A program made the position numbers and the translations under genes. From contig CAMYYI010000014.1 of the NCBI GenBank assembly GCA_947303465.1, positions 1 to 47,668 of the forward strand: a stretch of DNA of 47,668 nt, written 5' to 3'. Positions 1-7,090 of this stretch are shown piece after piece; position 1 is the first letter of the stretch, and the number at the start of each line of letters is the position of its first letter. The DNA comes from an uncultured Bacteroidales bacterium. GTDB lineage: Bacteria > Bacteroidota > Bacteroidia > Bacteroidales > UBA932. The notes below the pieces were generated by a model. It did no database searches and was not told the DNA's origin. It saw only the letters and a program-made list of their open reading frames with translations.

Positions 1-64
1 GCGCAGTTGGTAGCGCACCTGGTTAGGGACCAGGAGGTCGCTGGTTCAAGTCCAGTCATCCAGA
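1..64 (+). tRNA. tRNA-Pro, anticodon AGG, 5' end cut by the window edge
   Basis: The D arm (GCGC/GCGC, 1-16), anticodon arm (CCTGG-TTAGGGA-CCAGG, 18-34), variable loop (35-39), T arm (40-56) and 3' acceptor strand (57-63) with discriminator A64 are all visible. The 5' acceptor strand and the first base after it lie outside the window. The seven-base loop puts AGG at 25-27, followed by G37, so it would read CCU/CCN proline codons. G72 and A73, which are bacterial tRNA-Pro identity features, are present. CCA is not encoded. An A34 proline tRNA is unusual in bacteria (see findings). The tRNA identity is sure; the decoding is inferred from the loop. Confidence 0.9.
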
Positions 65-65
65 C

Positions 66-99
66 AAAAACAGCTCCGGTAACCCCGGAGCTGTTTTTA
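66..99 (+). terminator. rho-independent terminator after the tRNA
   Basis: A GC-rich stem (CAGCTCCGG at 71-79 paired with CCGGAGCTG at 85-93, loop TAACC) is flanked by A5 on the left and T5 on the right. It begins two bases after the tRNA discriminator. The A/T flanks make it potentially bidirectional. Confidence 0.88.
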
Positions 100-133
100 T
101 CTGGATACCTCTACACGTTACCCCTAACCCAAA

Positions 134-175
134 CCCTTCCCCTCGGGGGAAGGGCTTAGTCGCTACGCTCCGTAA
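134..175. repeat. intergenic hairpin plus dispersed GTCGCTACGCTCCG repeat
   Basis: A stem CCCTTCCCC (134-142) / GGGGAAGGG (146-154) is followed by GTCGCTACGCTCCGTAA at 159-175. The latter matches 16 of 17 bases of 15880-15896, inside the FAD dehydrogenase gene, so it belongs to a dispersed repeat family. The rest of the 100-369 gap has no gene; it holds a tRNA-like remnant and further short repeats. Confidence 0.6.
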
Positions 176-182
176 AAGCGGT

Positions 183-217
183 GTCTGGATGACCGGACTT
201 GAACCCCACCTACCAAC
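183..217 (-). pseudogene. inverted tRNA-like remnant
   Basis: Read on the minus strand, 183-205 reproduces the last 23 bases of the tRNA (43-65) with one mismatch. Just upstream of it, GTTGGTAG at 210-217 matches the tRNA D loop. The anticodon arm is missing, so the fragment cannot be a working tRNA. It may be a decayed inverted duplicate or an attachment-site-like scar. The T stem no longer pairs well. Confidence 0.45.
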
Positions 218-251
218 CCCCGCTAGCGAAGTGATTCCTGCACCCCATTTT

Positions 252-335
252 ATCACGTCGCTGGCTGTATTTCATGAGAATCGGCCCAAAACGTCCAGTG
301 ACGTGATTCTGGCGCCATCCAGAGTCACGTCGCTG
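252..335. repeat. short inverted and direct repeats in the intergenic region
   Basis: ATCACGTCGCTGG (252-264) has an inverted copy CCAGTGACGTGAT (295-307, one mismatch). A direct copy of TCACGTCGCTG recurs at 325-335. No coding potential was recognised here; it is probably part of the same repeat-rich spacer. Confidence 0.5.
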
Positions 336-369
336 CGTAAAAATGAGAGAAAGAATACCAACTTTTTGC

Positions 370-377
370 TATATTTA
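370..377 (+). promoter_or_regulatory. TAnnTTTG-like -7 box (TATATTTA)
   Basis: This is one mismatch from the Bacteroidota -7 consensus and lies only 4 nt before the ATG at 382. No clear -33 TTTG was seen at the right distance. If used, transcription would begin at or next to the start codon. Confidence 0.45.
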
Positions 378-381
378 CACC

Positions 382-1311
382 ATGAAACAAGTTCTGATAG
401 TTTTGGCCATGCTGCTCGCTACGGTGATGGTGTCGGCGGCGGCATGCGGGAAACTTCCGGAGGATAAGCCGGAAAACGGGAATGAGAATAAGGATCCAGG
501 TGTTCTGCGTGACGATTGCGTGCTGTCCATCATGTCTTTCAATGTTGCTGTAGACAACCGCCAGGCCACTACCGGATGGAGTGCCCGCAAGAGGGCTGTT
601 ATAAACATGCTGTCCCAGGTCAAACCTATGGTAATCGGCTTCCAGGAGGCGCAGGCGCACGAAATCACAGATATGGTCAGTGCTCATTCCGAGTATGAGT
701 GGTACGGACTTGGCCGGGAGAGCGCAAAGCGTCCGGAGTACACGGAGAGCTATTCTGCGGAAGAATCTATGGTGGTGTTCTGGCTCAGGGATTCACTGAC
801 CGCAATTAACAAGGGTACCTTCTGGCTTTCCGAGCATCCGGACCAGCCCGGAATGGGCTGGGATGCAGCTTATCCCCGTACTCTCACATGGGTGGAGTTC
901 GAGCACAAGACCACAGGACTCAAGTTCTTCATGTTCAACACCCACCTGGACAACAAGGGAAAGACCGCCCGTAGCGAATCCATGAAACTTATTGCCCTCA
1001 AGATGCAGGAATTGAATCCGGAAAAGTATCCGGCCTTCCTGACGGCAGACTTCAACACAAAGTCAGACGATGCCATCTTCGTACCCATCAACGGGTCCAT
1101 GAAGTCAACCCGGGATATGGCAGGCGACAGTGACAGGGACAAGAATACCTACAACGGGTACAGCGCCCCGAAGTCGCAGATAGATCATATTTTCTACAAA
1201 GTTACGCCCGCAATCAAACCCTTAAGATTCAAGGTGTACGACCAGAACTATGGAAATGACTGGATTTCAGATCATTATCCTGTAATGGGCACTTATCGTT
1301 ACTCCCGCTAG
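382..1311 (+). CDS. exported endonuclease/exonuclease/phosphatase family protein
   Basis: A protein of 309 residues with a DNase I-like (EEP) fold. The catalytic blocks appear in order: FNVAV near the start, the GFQEA glutamate, NTHLDN, TADFN, QIDHIF and SDHYPV, so metal and phosphate-binding residues look intact. The family hydrolyses phosphodiester or phosphomonoester bonds in nucleic acids, lipids or sugars; the substrate cannot be told. The N-terminus is a signal peptide ending in VSAAAC-G, a plausible relaxed lipobox, so it is likely a surface or periplasmic lipoprotein. The start at 382 was chosen over an upstream in-frame ATG at 343 because it begins the signal peptide directly. The 3' end overlaps the convergent next gene by 4 nt. 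Confidence 0.85.
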   Translation: MKQVLIVLAMLLATVMVSAAACGKLPEDKPENGNENKDPGVLRDDCVLSIMSFNVAVDNRQATTGWSARKRAVINMLSQVKPMVIGFQEAQAHEITDMVSAHSEYEWYGLGRESAKRPEYTESYSAEESMVVFWLRDSLTAINKGTFWLSEHPDQPGMGWDAAYPRTLTWVEFEHKTTGLKFFMFNTHLDNKGKTARSESMKLIALKMQELNPEKYPAFLTADFNTKSDDAIFVPINGSMKSTRDMAGDSDRDKNTYNGYSAPKSQIDHIFYKVTPAIKPLRFKVYDQNYGNDWISDHYPVMGTYRYSR

Positions 1312-2279
1312 CGCTTTTCCATGGAACGGATGAAGTCCCGGTAGGGGAAGCTGTAGACCACTCCGGTGGAATCGGTGTTGCAGGGGCAGACAAGTAATCC
1401 GTTCCAGAAGTCGAAATCTTCCGGCTCGCAGGGCAGTACGTCTGTAAAGTCGAAGTGACCGTACCGGCTGGTGCGCTTTCTCAGGCCGGCATAAAATACC
1501 TCGCTGGGATGCTTCTCGCTACCCACTCCTATGGGCAGGAACAAAACGCCGTCCACTATAGTAGCCCCCTGCAGAATGCCGTCCTGGGGCCCGCGGGCGC
1601 CTTCCGGCAGCAGCTGGTCGAAGTACAGCGAGTCTATCACATCTGCATCGCTGAGCGTTACCAGGAAGCGGTCCGGTGAGAATTCCGGAAAGGGGAAAGA
1701 CTTGACCACAATGCGGTTGCCGGGCTTTTCGTTGCCCACGATGTTGCCGTAACAGTAAATAAGGTCCTGCCGCTCGCGATCAGCAATCCACAGGCGCGAA
1801 TTCCACTCGGAGGGCTCATAATTGACTATCTGCACCAGCTCGGAGCCGAAGGGAATGCCCGCATCGTCGGCCAGTATCCTCTCTACGAACAGCAGCCGTG
1901 ACAGGGAATCAGTCTCTGCCAGCCCTATCTCCGTAACCGGCTTGCTTTTGCACTGGGATACATAGAGGAGAGGGAACTTGTCGGCGGAATCGTAGCGATA
2001 AGGGCCGAAGAAGGCTACGTTGGCATGATTCTGCTTGCCTTGCGACGCCAGCGGGAACTGGGCGGGGAATTCACCGGTCTGCAGGTCAAACACATTGCAC
2101 CAGCCCTTGTCTGTAAGGCTGAAGAGCAGGTCGCCGTAAACGGCGCAGCCCTGCACGTTATGCGAATGTGCTATTCCCGGATAGTCCGATAGCTTGAGCA
2201 TCAGTTCCGGAACCGGCCTTTGCGGCACGGTGCATCCGAATACCGCAAGCGCGGCCAAAACAATAAGCAGTTTTCTCAT
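1308..2279 (-). CDS. lipoprotein of unknown function
   Basis: A protein of 323 residues with a clear lipoprotein signal peptide (hydrophobic core, then VFGC-T), so lipid-anchored. The mature part has strand-like repeats containing GD-LLFSLTDKG-type segments and reads like a beta-propeller, but no named family or catalytic motif was recognised. It is the last gene of a minus-strand operon and its start overlaps the stop of the GH2 gene by 4 nt (ATGA), implying translational coupling. A role in carbohydrate or surface metabolism beside the glycosidase is only a guess from position. Confidence 0.7.
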   Translation of the reverse strand: MRKLLIVLAALAVFGCTVPQRPVPELMLKLSDYPGIAHSHNVQGCAVYGDLLFSLTDKGWCNVFDLQTGEFPAQFPLASQGKQNHANVAFFGPYRYDSADKFPLLYVSQCKSKPVTEIGLAETDSLSRLLFVERILADDAGIPFGSELVQIVNYEPSEWNSRLWIADRERQDLIYCYGNIVGNEKPGNRIVVKSFPFPEFSPDRFLVTLSDADVIDSLYFDQLLPEGARGPQDGILQGATIVDGVLFLPIGVGSEKHPSEVFYAGLRKRTSRYGHFDFTDVLPCEPEDFDFWNGLLVCPCNTDSTGVVYSFPYRDFIRSMEKR

Positions 2280-4120
2280 AAAGCCTTTATCACTGACAGA
2301 TTTGTCTCGCGGAATTTCTCTTCATCCAGTTTTACCACGGCACGGTCATAGGTCATAATTCCGTTGACCTCTATCTCCACATCGGTAATCTGGGTGTAAA
2401 CCGCAGAGGAGCAGCCCGTGCTTATGAATACCTTGAGCATTTCGGCGAACTTGTCGTACAGGGCCTGCACTTCGGCGCCGGAAAGCAGCACCGAGCCGTA
2501 GCCCCAGTTGTTATCCTGCTGCCACAGGTGCCCGGGTACAGGATATCCCAGCCCGCCGTATTCGCCGAGCACGTTGATGAACTTGGACTCGAAGTTGTTC
2601 ATGGCGGGGCAGGCATAGTGGTGGGTGTCGATTATGTCGCCGGCAAAGGCGTAGTTGCCTCCGGAAGCTTCGTTTATCAGGCGGGTGGGATCTTTGGCGC
2701 GGGTGAACTCCACCACCTCGGGCGTGTCGAACTGACCCCATGCCTCGTTGAACGGCACCCATACGGTAATGCACTGGAATCCCTTCAGGGCGTCGATTAT
2801 CTCGCCCCACTCCTTGTAGTAGTTGTCTTTCCACTCCTGCGGCACTATGCAGTCTGTACCGCCGATGAAGCTGTCGCGCTGCCATTCGTTGGACTGCATA
2901 CGGGCGATCTCCGGGTCGCGCCACACGTTGGTCTTGCTGCTGTGGTCGGCGATGCAAGGCATGTCCTGCCATACGCTTACGCCGAGCATGTCGCACCAGT
3001 AGTACCAGCGCGCCGGCTCCACCTTGATGTGCTTGCGTATCATGTTCCATCCCCACTCCTTTACCTTCTCTATATCGTACTTGAGGGCTTCGTCGGTGGG
3101 TGCGGTGTAGAGTCCGTCCGGCCACCAGCCCTGGTCCAGCGGACCGAAGAAGAACGTACGCTTGCCGTTGAGGCCTATACGCTTGTAGGAGTTGGTGTTG
3201 CGGTCCGGCTTGGGGTCTCTGACCATACCCACAGTGCGCAGGCATGCATAACCCTCCACCCTGTCCACTGTCTTTCCGCCCTTGACCAGCCGGATACTGA
3301 GGTCGTAATACTCCGGGTCGTCGGGAGACCAAAGCTTGGGGGCGTCTATCTTCATGGTACGGCCGCTGCCGACCAGCCCTCCTACATAGCTGAGCTCTAT
3401 CCTGGCCTCGTCGTAGCTGCCCTCGGCTTCCATCTCCACCTTGAGTGTGGAGTTTTCGGCATCCCACACCGTATAATATGAGACCACGTGGGCGGAAGGG
3501 TTAACCGGCTCCATCCACACCGTCTGCCAAATTCCGGTGACGGGGGTGTACCAGATGCCGTGGGTATGCTCAATCTGCTTGCCTCGGGGCTGGAAATTGG
3601 CGTCAGAGGCGTCCCAGACGCGTACGCGCAGGGTTTGCTTGCCGGATTTGCGCAGGGCCGGGGTAATGTTGAAGCAGAACGGGGCGTAGCCGCCGCTGTG
3701 CTCGCCGATGCGTATGCCGTTTACCCAGACCTCGGCCTTCCAGTCCACCGCCCCGAAGTGCAGCAATACGTCCTGCCCCTTCCAATTGCGGGGGACCGTG
3801 AAGCTGCGTTCGTACCAGAGGGCATTCTCCGCTCCCACGTGACGCTGCACTCCGGACAGGGCGGATTCGGCGCAGAAAGGCACCAGTATCTCGCCGTCCG
3901 GTTTGGCATACTCCTCGCCGACCGGCAGTATGGCGTAATTCCAGAGGCCGTTGAGGTTCTGCCAGTCGGCCCGGACCATCTGGGGACGGGGGTATTCCGG
4001 CAGGGGGCAGGAAGGGTTGACTTCTGCAGCCCAGCGCGTTTTAAGGCCATCTCCGGGAGTCCATGCAAAAGCGGCAGACGCCATGAAGGCGAAGGCCATC
4101 AGCAATGCGGTACGTCTCAT
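2276..4120 (-). CDS. glycoside hydrolase family 2 protein (beta-galactosidase/glucuronidase-like)
   Basis: A protein of 614 residues with a Sec signal peptide (ends about ASAAFA), so periplasmic or exported. The order is typical for GH2: an N-terminal jelly-roll sugar-binding domain (about 40-200, including WYERSF and VDWKAEVWVNG), an Ig-like domain (about 210-300), and a TIM barrel (about 310-613). The acid/base glutamate is in FNEAWGQ (E459) and the nucleophile glutamate in LGEYGG (E520), so it should be active as a retaining exo-glycosidase. The protein is short for GH2, lacking the C-terminal domains of LacZ. Substrate is unknown. It sits 1 nt after the S1/P1 nuclease gene. Confidence 0.9.
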   Translation of the reverse strand: MRRTALLMAFAFMASAAFAWTPGDGLKTRWAAEVNPSCPLPEYPRPQMVRADWQNLNGLWNYAILPVGEEYAKPDGEILVPFCAESALSGVQRHVGAENALWYERSFTVPRNWKGQDVLLHFGAVDWKAEVWVNGIRIGEHSGGYAPFCFNITPALRKSGKQTLRVRVWDASDANFQPRGKQIEHTHGIWYTPVTGIWQTVWMEPVNPSAHVVSYYTVWDAENSTLKVEMEAEGSYDEARIELSYVGGLVGSGRTMKIDAPKLWSPDDPEYYDLSIRLVKGGKTVDRVEGYACLRTVGMVRDPKPDRNTNSYKRIGLNGKRTFFFGPLDQGWWPDGLYTAPTDEALKYDIEKVKEWGWNMIRKHIKVEPARWYYWCDMLGVSVWQDMPCIADHSSKTNVWRDPEIARMQSNEWQRDSFIGGTDCIVPQEWKDNYYKEWGEIIDALKGFQCITVWVPFNEAWGQFDTPEVVEFTRAKDPTRLINEASGGNYAFAGDIIDTHHYACPAMNNFESKFINVLGEYGGLGYPVPGHLWQQDNNWGYGSVLLSGAEVQALYDKFAEMLKVFISTGCSSAVYTQITDVEIEVNGIMTYDRAVVKLDEEKFRETNLSVIKAL

Positions 4121-4121
4121 A

Positions 4122-4970
4122 TCAGTCGTTCTTGTGTTTTCGGGCGTAAGCCGGATCGAATATCATGTTCAGCTGCTTGGCGAGCCGGTAGCCGGCCTTG
4201 CGTATCTGTGAGCGCATCAGCGGCAGCTGCTCGTAGTACCAGTCCATATCGAGTGTCGTATCGGGCTTGACCTGATGTACGGGCCAGCAGCAGCGGGCGA
4301 TGTCGCGTCCCCAGTCGTAAGGCCCTCCGGCGGTGATTTCGGCAATCTCTGCGGGCGAGGCGGAATCGAACATATGAGCAAGGTCTCCGAAGCTCCAGGG
4401 ATGCTTGAGCTCGATAATCATGTCGTCCCATATCGTATGATAGCGGATGAACTCTTTGCGGAACCGGACCTGATACTTTCCTATGGTCATGTCTTCCGGG
4501 TTATAGCGAATATGCTCGGGGCAGTGCATGTCGCCCACGAAATGCACTATCAGCACCAGTTCGGTGAAGGCGGTGGAATCGTCGAGAGCCTTCCAGTTCC
4601 TGAGATCTTCCGAATACTGCTCGATAAAATGGATGCAGTTCTTGACGTAGCGGCCGTTGTCGTTCACGCCGCGGAATGGTTCGAAGTTCATGTCCGCCTC
4701 GAAAGTGTGAGGCAGGGTGGAGACGCGCTCGCTGCCGTCGGTAGGATCGAATCCGAAATCTACCAGCAGTTTGTTCTTGTGGTCGTCTGCATACGAAGCG
4801 TAGCCGCAGATGGACTCGCCATGCATGATTTCCGAGATGCGCTTCTGCGTGGTCTTTGTAAGATGGGTTTCTGCGATCCGGGCAATGGTTGCATGTCCTT
4901 TTCTGCCCCATCCGGACGCCGTGCTGCAGCAAAGCAGGGCACAGGCGGCAATCAACAGTGCTTTTTTCAT
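4122..4970 (-). CDS. S1/P1-type zinc nuclease, secreted
   Basis: A protein of 282 residues. A signal peptide ends at TASG, leaving Trp21 as the first mature residue, as S1/P1 nucleases need since the N-terminal Trp ligates zinc. Further zinc-ligand motifs are visible: GHATIARIAE, ASYADD, HTFEADMN, CIHFIEQY, VGDMHCPEH and WDDMII. These enzymes cut single-stranded DNA and RNA and remove 3' phosphates, supplying nucleotides or phosphate from outside the cell. It lies between the polyferredoxin gene (1 nt upstream) and the GH2 gene (1 nt downstream). Length is normal for bacterial members. Confidence 0.9.
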   Translation of the reverse strand: MKKALLIAACALLCCSTASGWGRKGHATIARIAETHLTKTTQKRISEIMHGESICGYASYADDHKNKLLVDFGFDPTDGSERVSTLPHTFEADMNFEPFRGVNDNGRYVKNCIHFIEQYSEDLRNWKALDDSTAFTELVLIVHFVGDMHCPEHIRYNPEDMTIGKYQVRFRKEFIRYHTIWDDMIIELKHPWSFGDLAHMFDSASPAEIAEITAGGPYDWGRDIARCCWPVHQVKPDTTLDMDWYYEQLPLMRSQIRKAGYRLAKQLNMIFDPAYARKHKND

Positions 4971-4971
4971 C

Positions 4972-6999
4972 TTATTCGCCGTGATACTGGCGCACTACGC
5001 CACGTTTGTCGAACTTCATCTTGGCATCCACCTCGCGCACGTCATCCGGGGCATAGGTGATTAACCACTTCTCCTGTTGCAGCATATCCCATATCTGCTC
5101 ATCGGTCATCGGATCTGCATAACGGATCTGTATGCTGGGCATGAGGGCGTCGTTCAGCTTCAGGTACATTCCTATCACGCCCTCTTCCTTGGACAGGTAG
5201 TTGCTGACGAAAGGCAGCACCCGCCTGAGGATGGGCTTCTCGTAATTCATGTCCTCGAACTCGTAGATGTACTGGGGCTTGCCGGCATAGACCTCGGCGC
5301 GCTTGCGCACCACGGTGGTGTATCCAGAAGGGTAGCGGCCGTTGAATTCGGCGCTGAATCCGTCGAACATGCGCTCAAGGTATTCTGCTATGCCTATCTT
5401 GCCCTGGCCCTTCTCCAGCCGCACAAAGTCGAAGTCGACCGGAGTCTCCTTCACTCCGCCGCCGTGGATGGGCATGGCCAGCACTTTCTTCTCCACAATT
5501 TCCTTATACCAGGCTTCGTCGAGTTCCTCCGCCGGGTCGGAATAGACACGCACGATGAGCGGGCAGTCGTATTCGGACTCGATGCCGAATATCTTCTTGC
5601 CGCTCAGACGCATCTGGAGACCCAGGTAGTTGAGGTCGGTCTTGTTTGGCATGTGCTCGGTGCGTATCGTCTGAATCTTCAGTTCCTTGTACTCTGTAGG
5701 GTCGGGTGAATTCACGCGGAAGTGGGAAGGCTCATAGATGTCTTCCAGAAGCTTCTCCTCGCTGGTGACCTTGGGGTCGTAGGTCAGCACCACGGTGTGC
5801 GAACCGGCATAGGTCTTTACCCCGTGAACGCCGCGAACGTTCTCCATCTTGCCCTTGAAGGCCATGGAACTGCCGTAGCAATGCACGCTGGTAAGGTTCT
5901 CTATGCGCATGGTCTTGAGCTCCATACCCTCCTCGATGCCCCATTTTTCATCAATGGTAGGCACCTCGAACTTGCCCCCGAAGATGATTCCGAGTGTGGT
6001 GAGCACTACGGCTACAATGGCGGGGACAAAGCGGCCGAAACCGTTCCCCATGGGCTTGGTTACGGTTCCGAAGCTCAAGGCCCTTGAAGGGCAGGAGGCG
6101 ATGCACTCTCCGCAGAGGGTGCAATCCACATGGGTGACGACTCCGCCGCTGGCGGGGATGTCTATGTTGTAAGGGCAGTTCTTCTGGCAGCTGTAGCAAC
6201 GGCGCGTACAGTTGTCGTCATCGTATATGACATGCAGCAGCTGCAGCTTGGGCTTGCGGTAGAGAATCTCCAGAAGGTAGCCGAGAACGCAGAAGGCGGC
6301 GAGCAGCATCCACCACTGAAGGGGAATGCCGATGACGCTGAGCAGCCACCATAAACCGGCCAGAAGGAGCAGCGGGAGCCAGAAACGGAAAGTGTTGGCG
6401 GCGGCTCCGAGCGGGCAGAGGTAGCGGCAGATAAAGCGCTTGATGAAGAAACCACCCACTACCACCAGCCCCAGGCATACCAGGCTCATCCACAGAACCA
6501 GTTCGCCCTTGAACCCGGTTGCGATGGCATAGTACGGGTCGAATTTGCGGCACAGCAGTTCGCTGGCGGTGGCTGTGGAGTAAAATACCCAGAACAGTAC
6601 CACGTATTTGAGGATACGCAGCAGCTTGTCTGCAAAACCCTGTTCGCGGACCTCGATGCCTCCGATTCCAAGGCTCTTGCGGAGCCTGGTGAGCAGGTCT
6701 TCCACCGAGCCTATGGGGCACAGGTAAGCGCAGAACAGTTTGCCGAAGAGTATCACCGCCGCTGCCAGCACTATACCCATGAGAATCTGGGAAGAACTCA
6801 TGGAGCAGGGGAGTGAACCCCTTGTAAACCAGGTTGTAAGGGCCTCCAGGCCGCCCAGGGGACACCATGTCTCCGGGTCGGACGGTGCCAGCTTGGGGAA
6901 CACCTTTGCGGCCAGGCCGCTGAGGAAAAATACCAATGCGGCCAGAACGCCCCACTGCAAGACGTATTTAGGCCAGTTTTTGCGGATAGTCGATTTCAT
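4972..6999 (-). CDS. NapH/CcoG-like polyferredoxin membrane protein with an HMA-like domain
   Basis: A protein of 675 residues. The N-terminal third has several membrane spans with two CxxxCP motifs (CAYLCPIGS and CRYLCPLGAA) of the NapH/NosR/CcoG type. Two ferredoxin-like Cys clusters follow (CTRRCYSCQKNCP and CTLCGECIASCP). One more span is followed by a domain near residue 370 that reads like a heavy-metal-associated fold but has SVHCYGSS in place of GMTCxxC. The last 250 residues are unrecognised. It probably moves electrons across or at the membrane; partner unknown. It is the first gene of the 6999-1308 operon. Confidence 0.8.
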   Translation of the reverse strand: MKSTIRKNWPKYVLQWGVLAALVFFLSGLAAKVFPKLAPSDPETWCPLGGLEALTTWFTRGSLPCSMSSSQILMGIVLAAAVILFGKLFCAYLCPIGSVEDLLTRLRKSLGIGGIEVREQGFADKLLRILKYVVLFWVFYSTATASELLCRKFDPYYAIATGFKGELVLWMSLVCLGLVVVGGFFIKRFICRYLCPLGAAANTFRFWLPLLLLAGLWWLLSVIGIPLQWWMLLAAFCVLGYLLEILYRKPKLQLLHVIYDDDNCTRRCYSCQKNCPYNIDIPASGGVVTHVDCTLCGECIASCPSRALSFGTVTKPMGNGFGRFVPAIVAVVLTTLGIIFGGKFEVPTIDEKWGIEEGMELKTMRIENLTSVHCYGSSMAFKGKMENVRGVHGVKTYAGSHTVVLTYDPKVTSEEKLLEDIYEPSHFRVNSPDPTEYKELKIQTIRTEHMPNKTDLNYLGLQMRLSGKKIFGIESEYDCPLIVRVYSDPAEELDEAWYKEIVEKKVLAMPIHGGGVKETPVDFDFVRLEKGQGKIGIAEYLERMFDGFSAEFNGRYPSGYTTVVRKRAEVYAGKPQYIYEFEDMNYEKPILRRVLPFVSNYLSKEEGVIGMYLKLNDALMPSIQIRYADPMTDEQIWDMLQQEKWLITYAPDDVREVDAKMKFDKRGVVRQYHGE

Positions 7000-7004
7000 A
7001 ATTA

Positions 7005-7036
7005 CAAATATAGCAAAAGGAATTCATTTGTTCAAA
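7005..7036 (-). promoter_or_regulatory. minus-strand promoter TTTG-N20-TATATTTG
   Basis: On the minus strand, TTTG (7033-7036) and TATATTTG (7005-7012) are separated by exactly 20 nt, a full Bacteroidota sigma-ABfr promoter. Only 5 nt separate the -7 box from the ATG at 6999, predicting a leaderless mRNA. It overlaps the divergent promoter at 7027-7058. Confidence 0.75.
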
Positions 7037-7058
7037 AACAAATAAATGCCTAAATTTG
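7027..7058 (+). promoter_or_regulatory. plus-strand promoter TTTG-N20-TAAATTTG
   Basis: TTTG (7027-7030) and TAAATTTG (7051-7058) are 20 nt apart. A leader of about 25 nt follows before the ATG at 7091. It overlaps the divergent minus-strand promoter, so the two may compete or share control. Confidence 0.78.
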
Positions 7059-7090
7059 CGCCCGCAAAAAGGCAATTTTAACTAAAAGAT

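Noticed and set aside
252..335. CRISPR array in the tRNA spacer
   Set aside because: Repeats are short, unequally spaced and partly inverted; no cas genes lie nearby.
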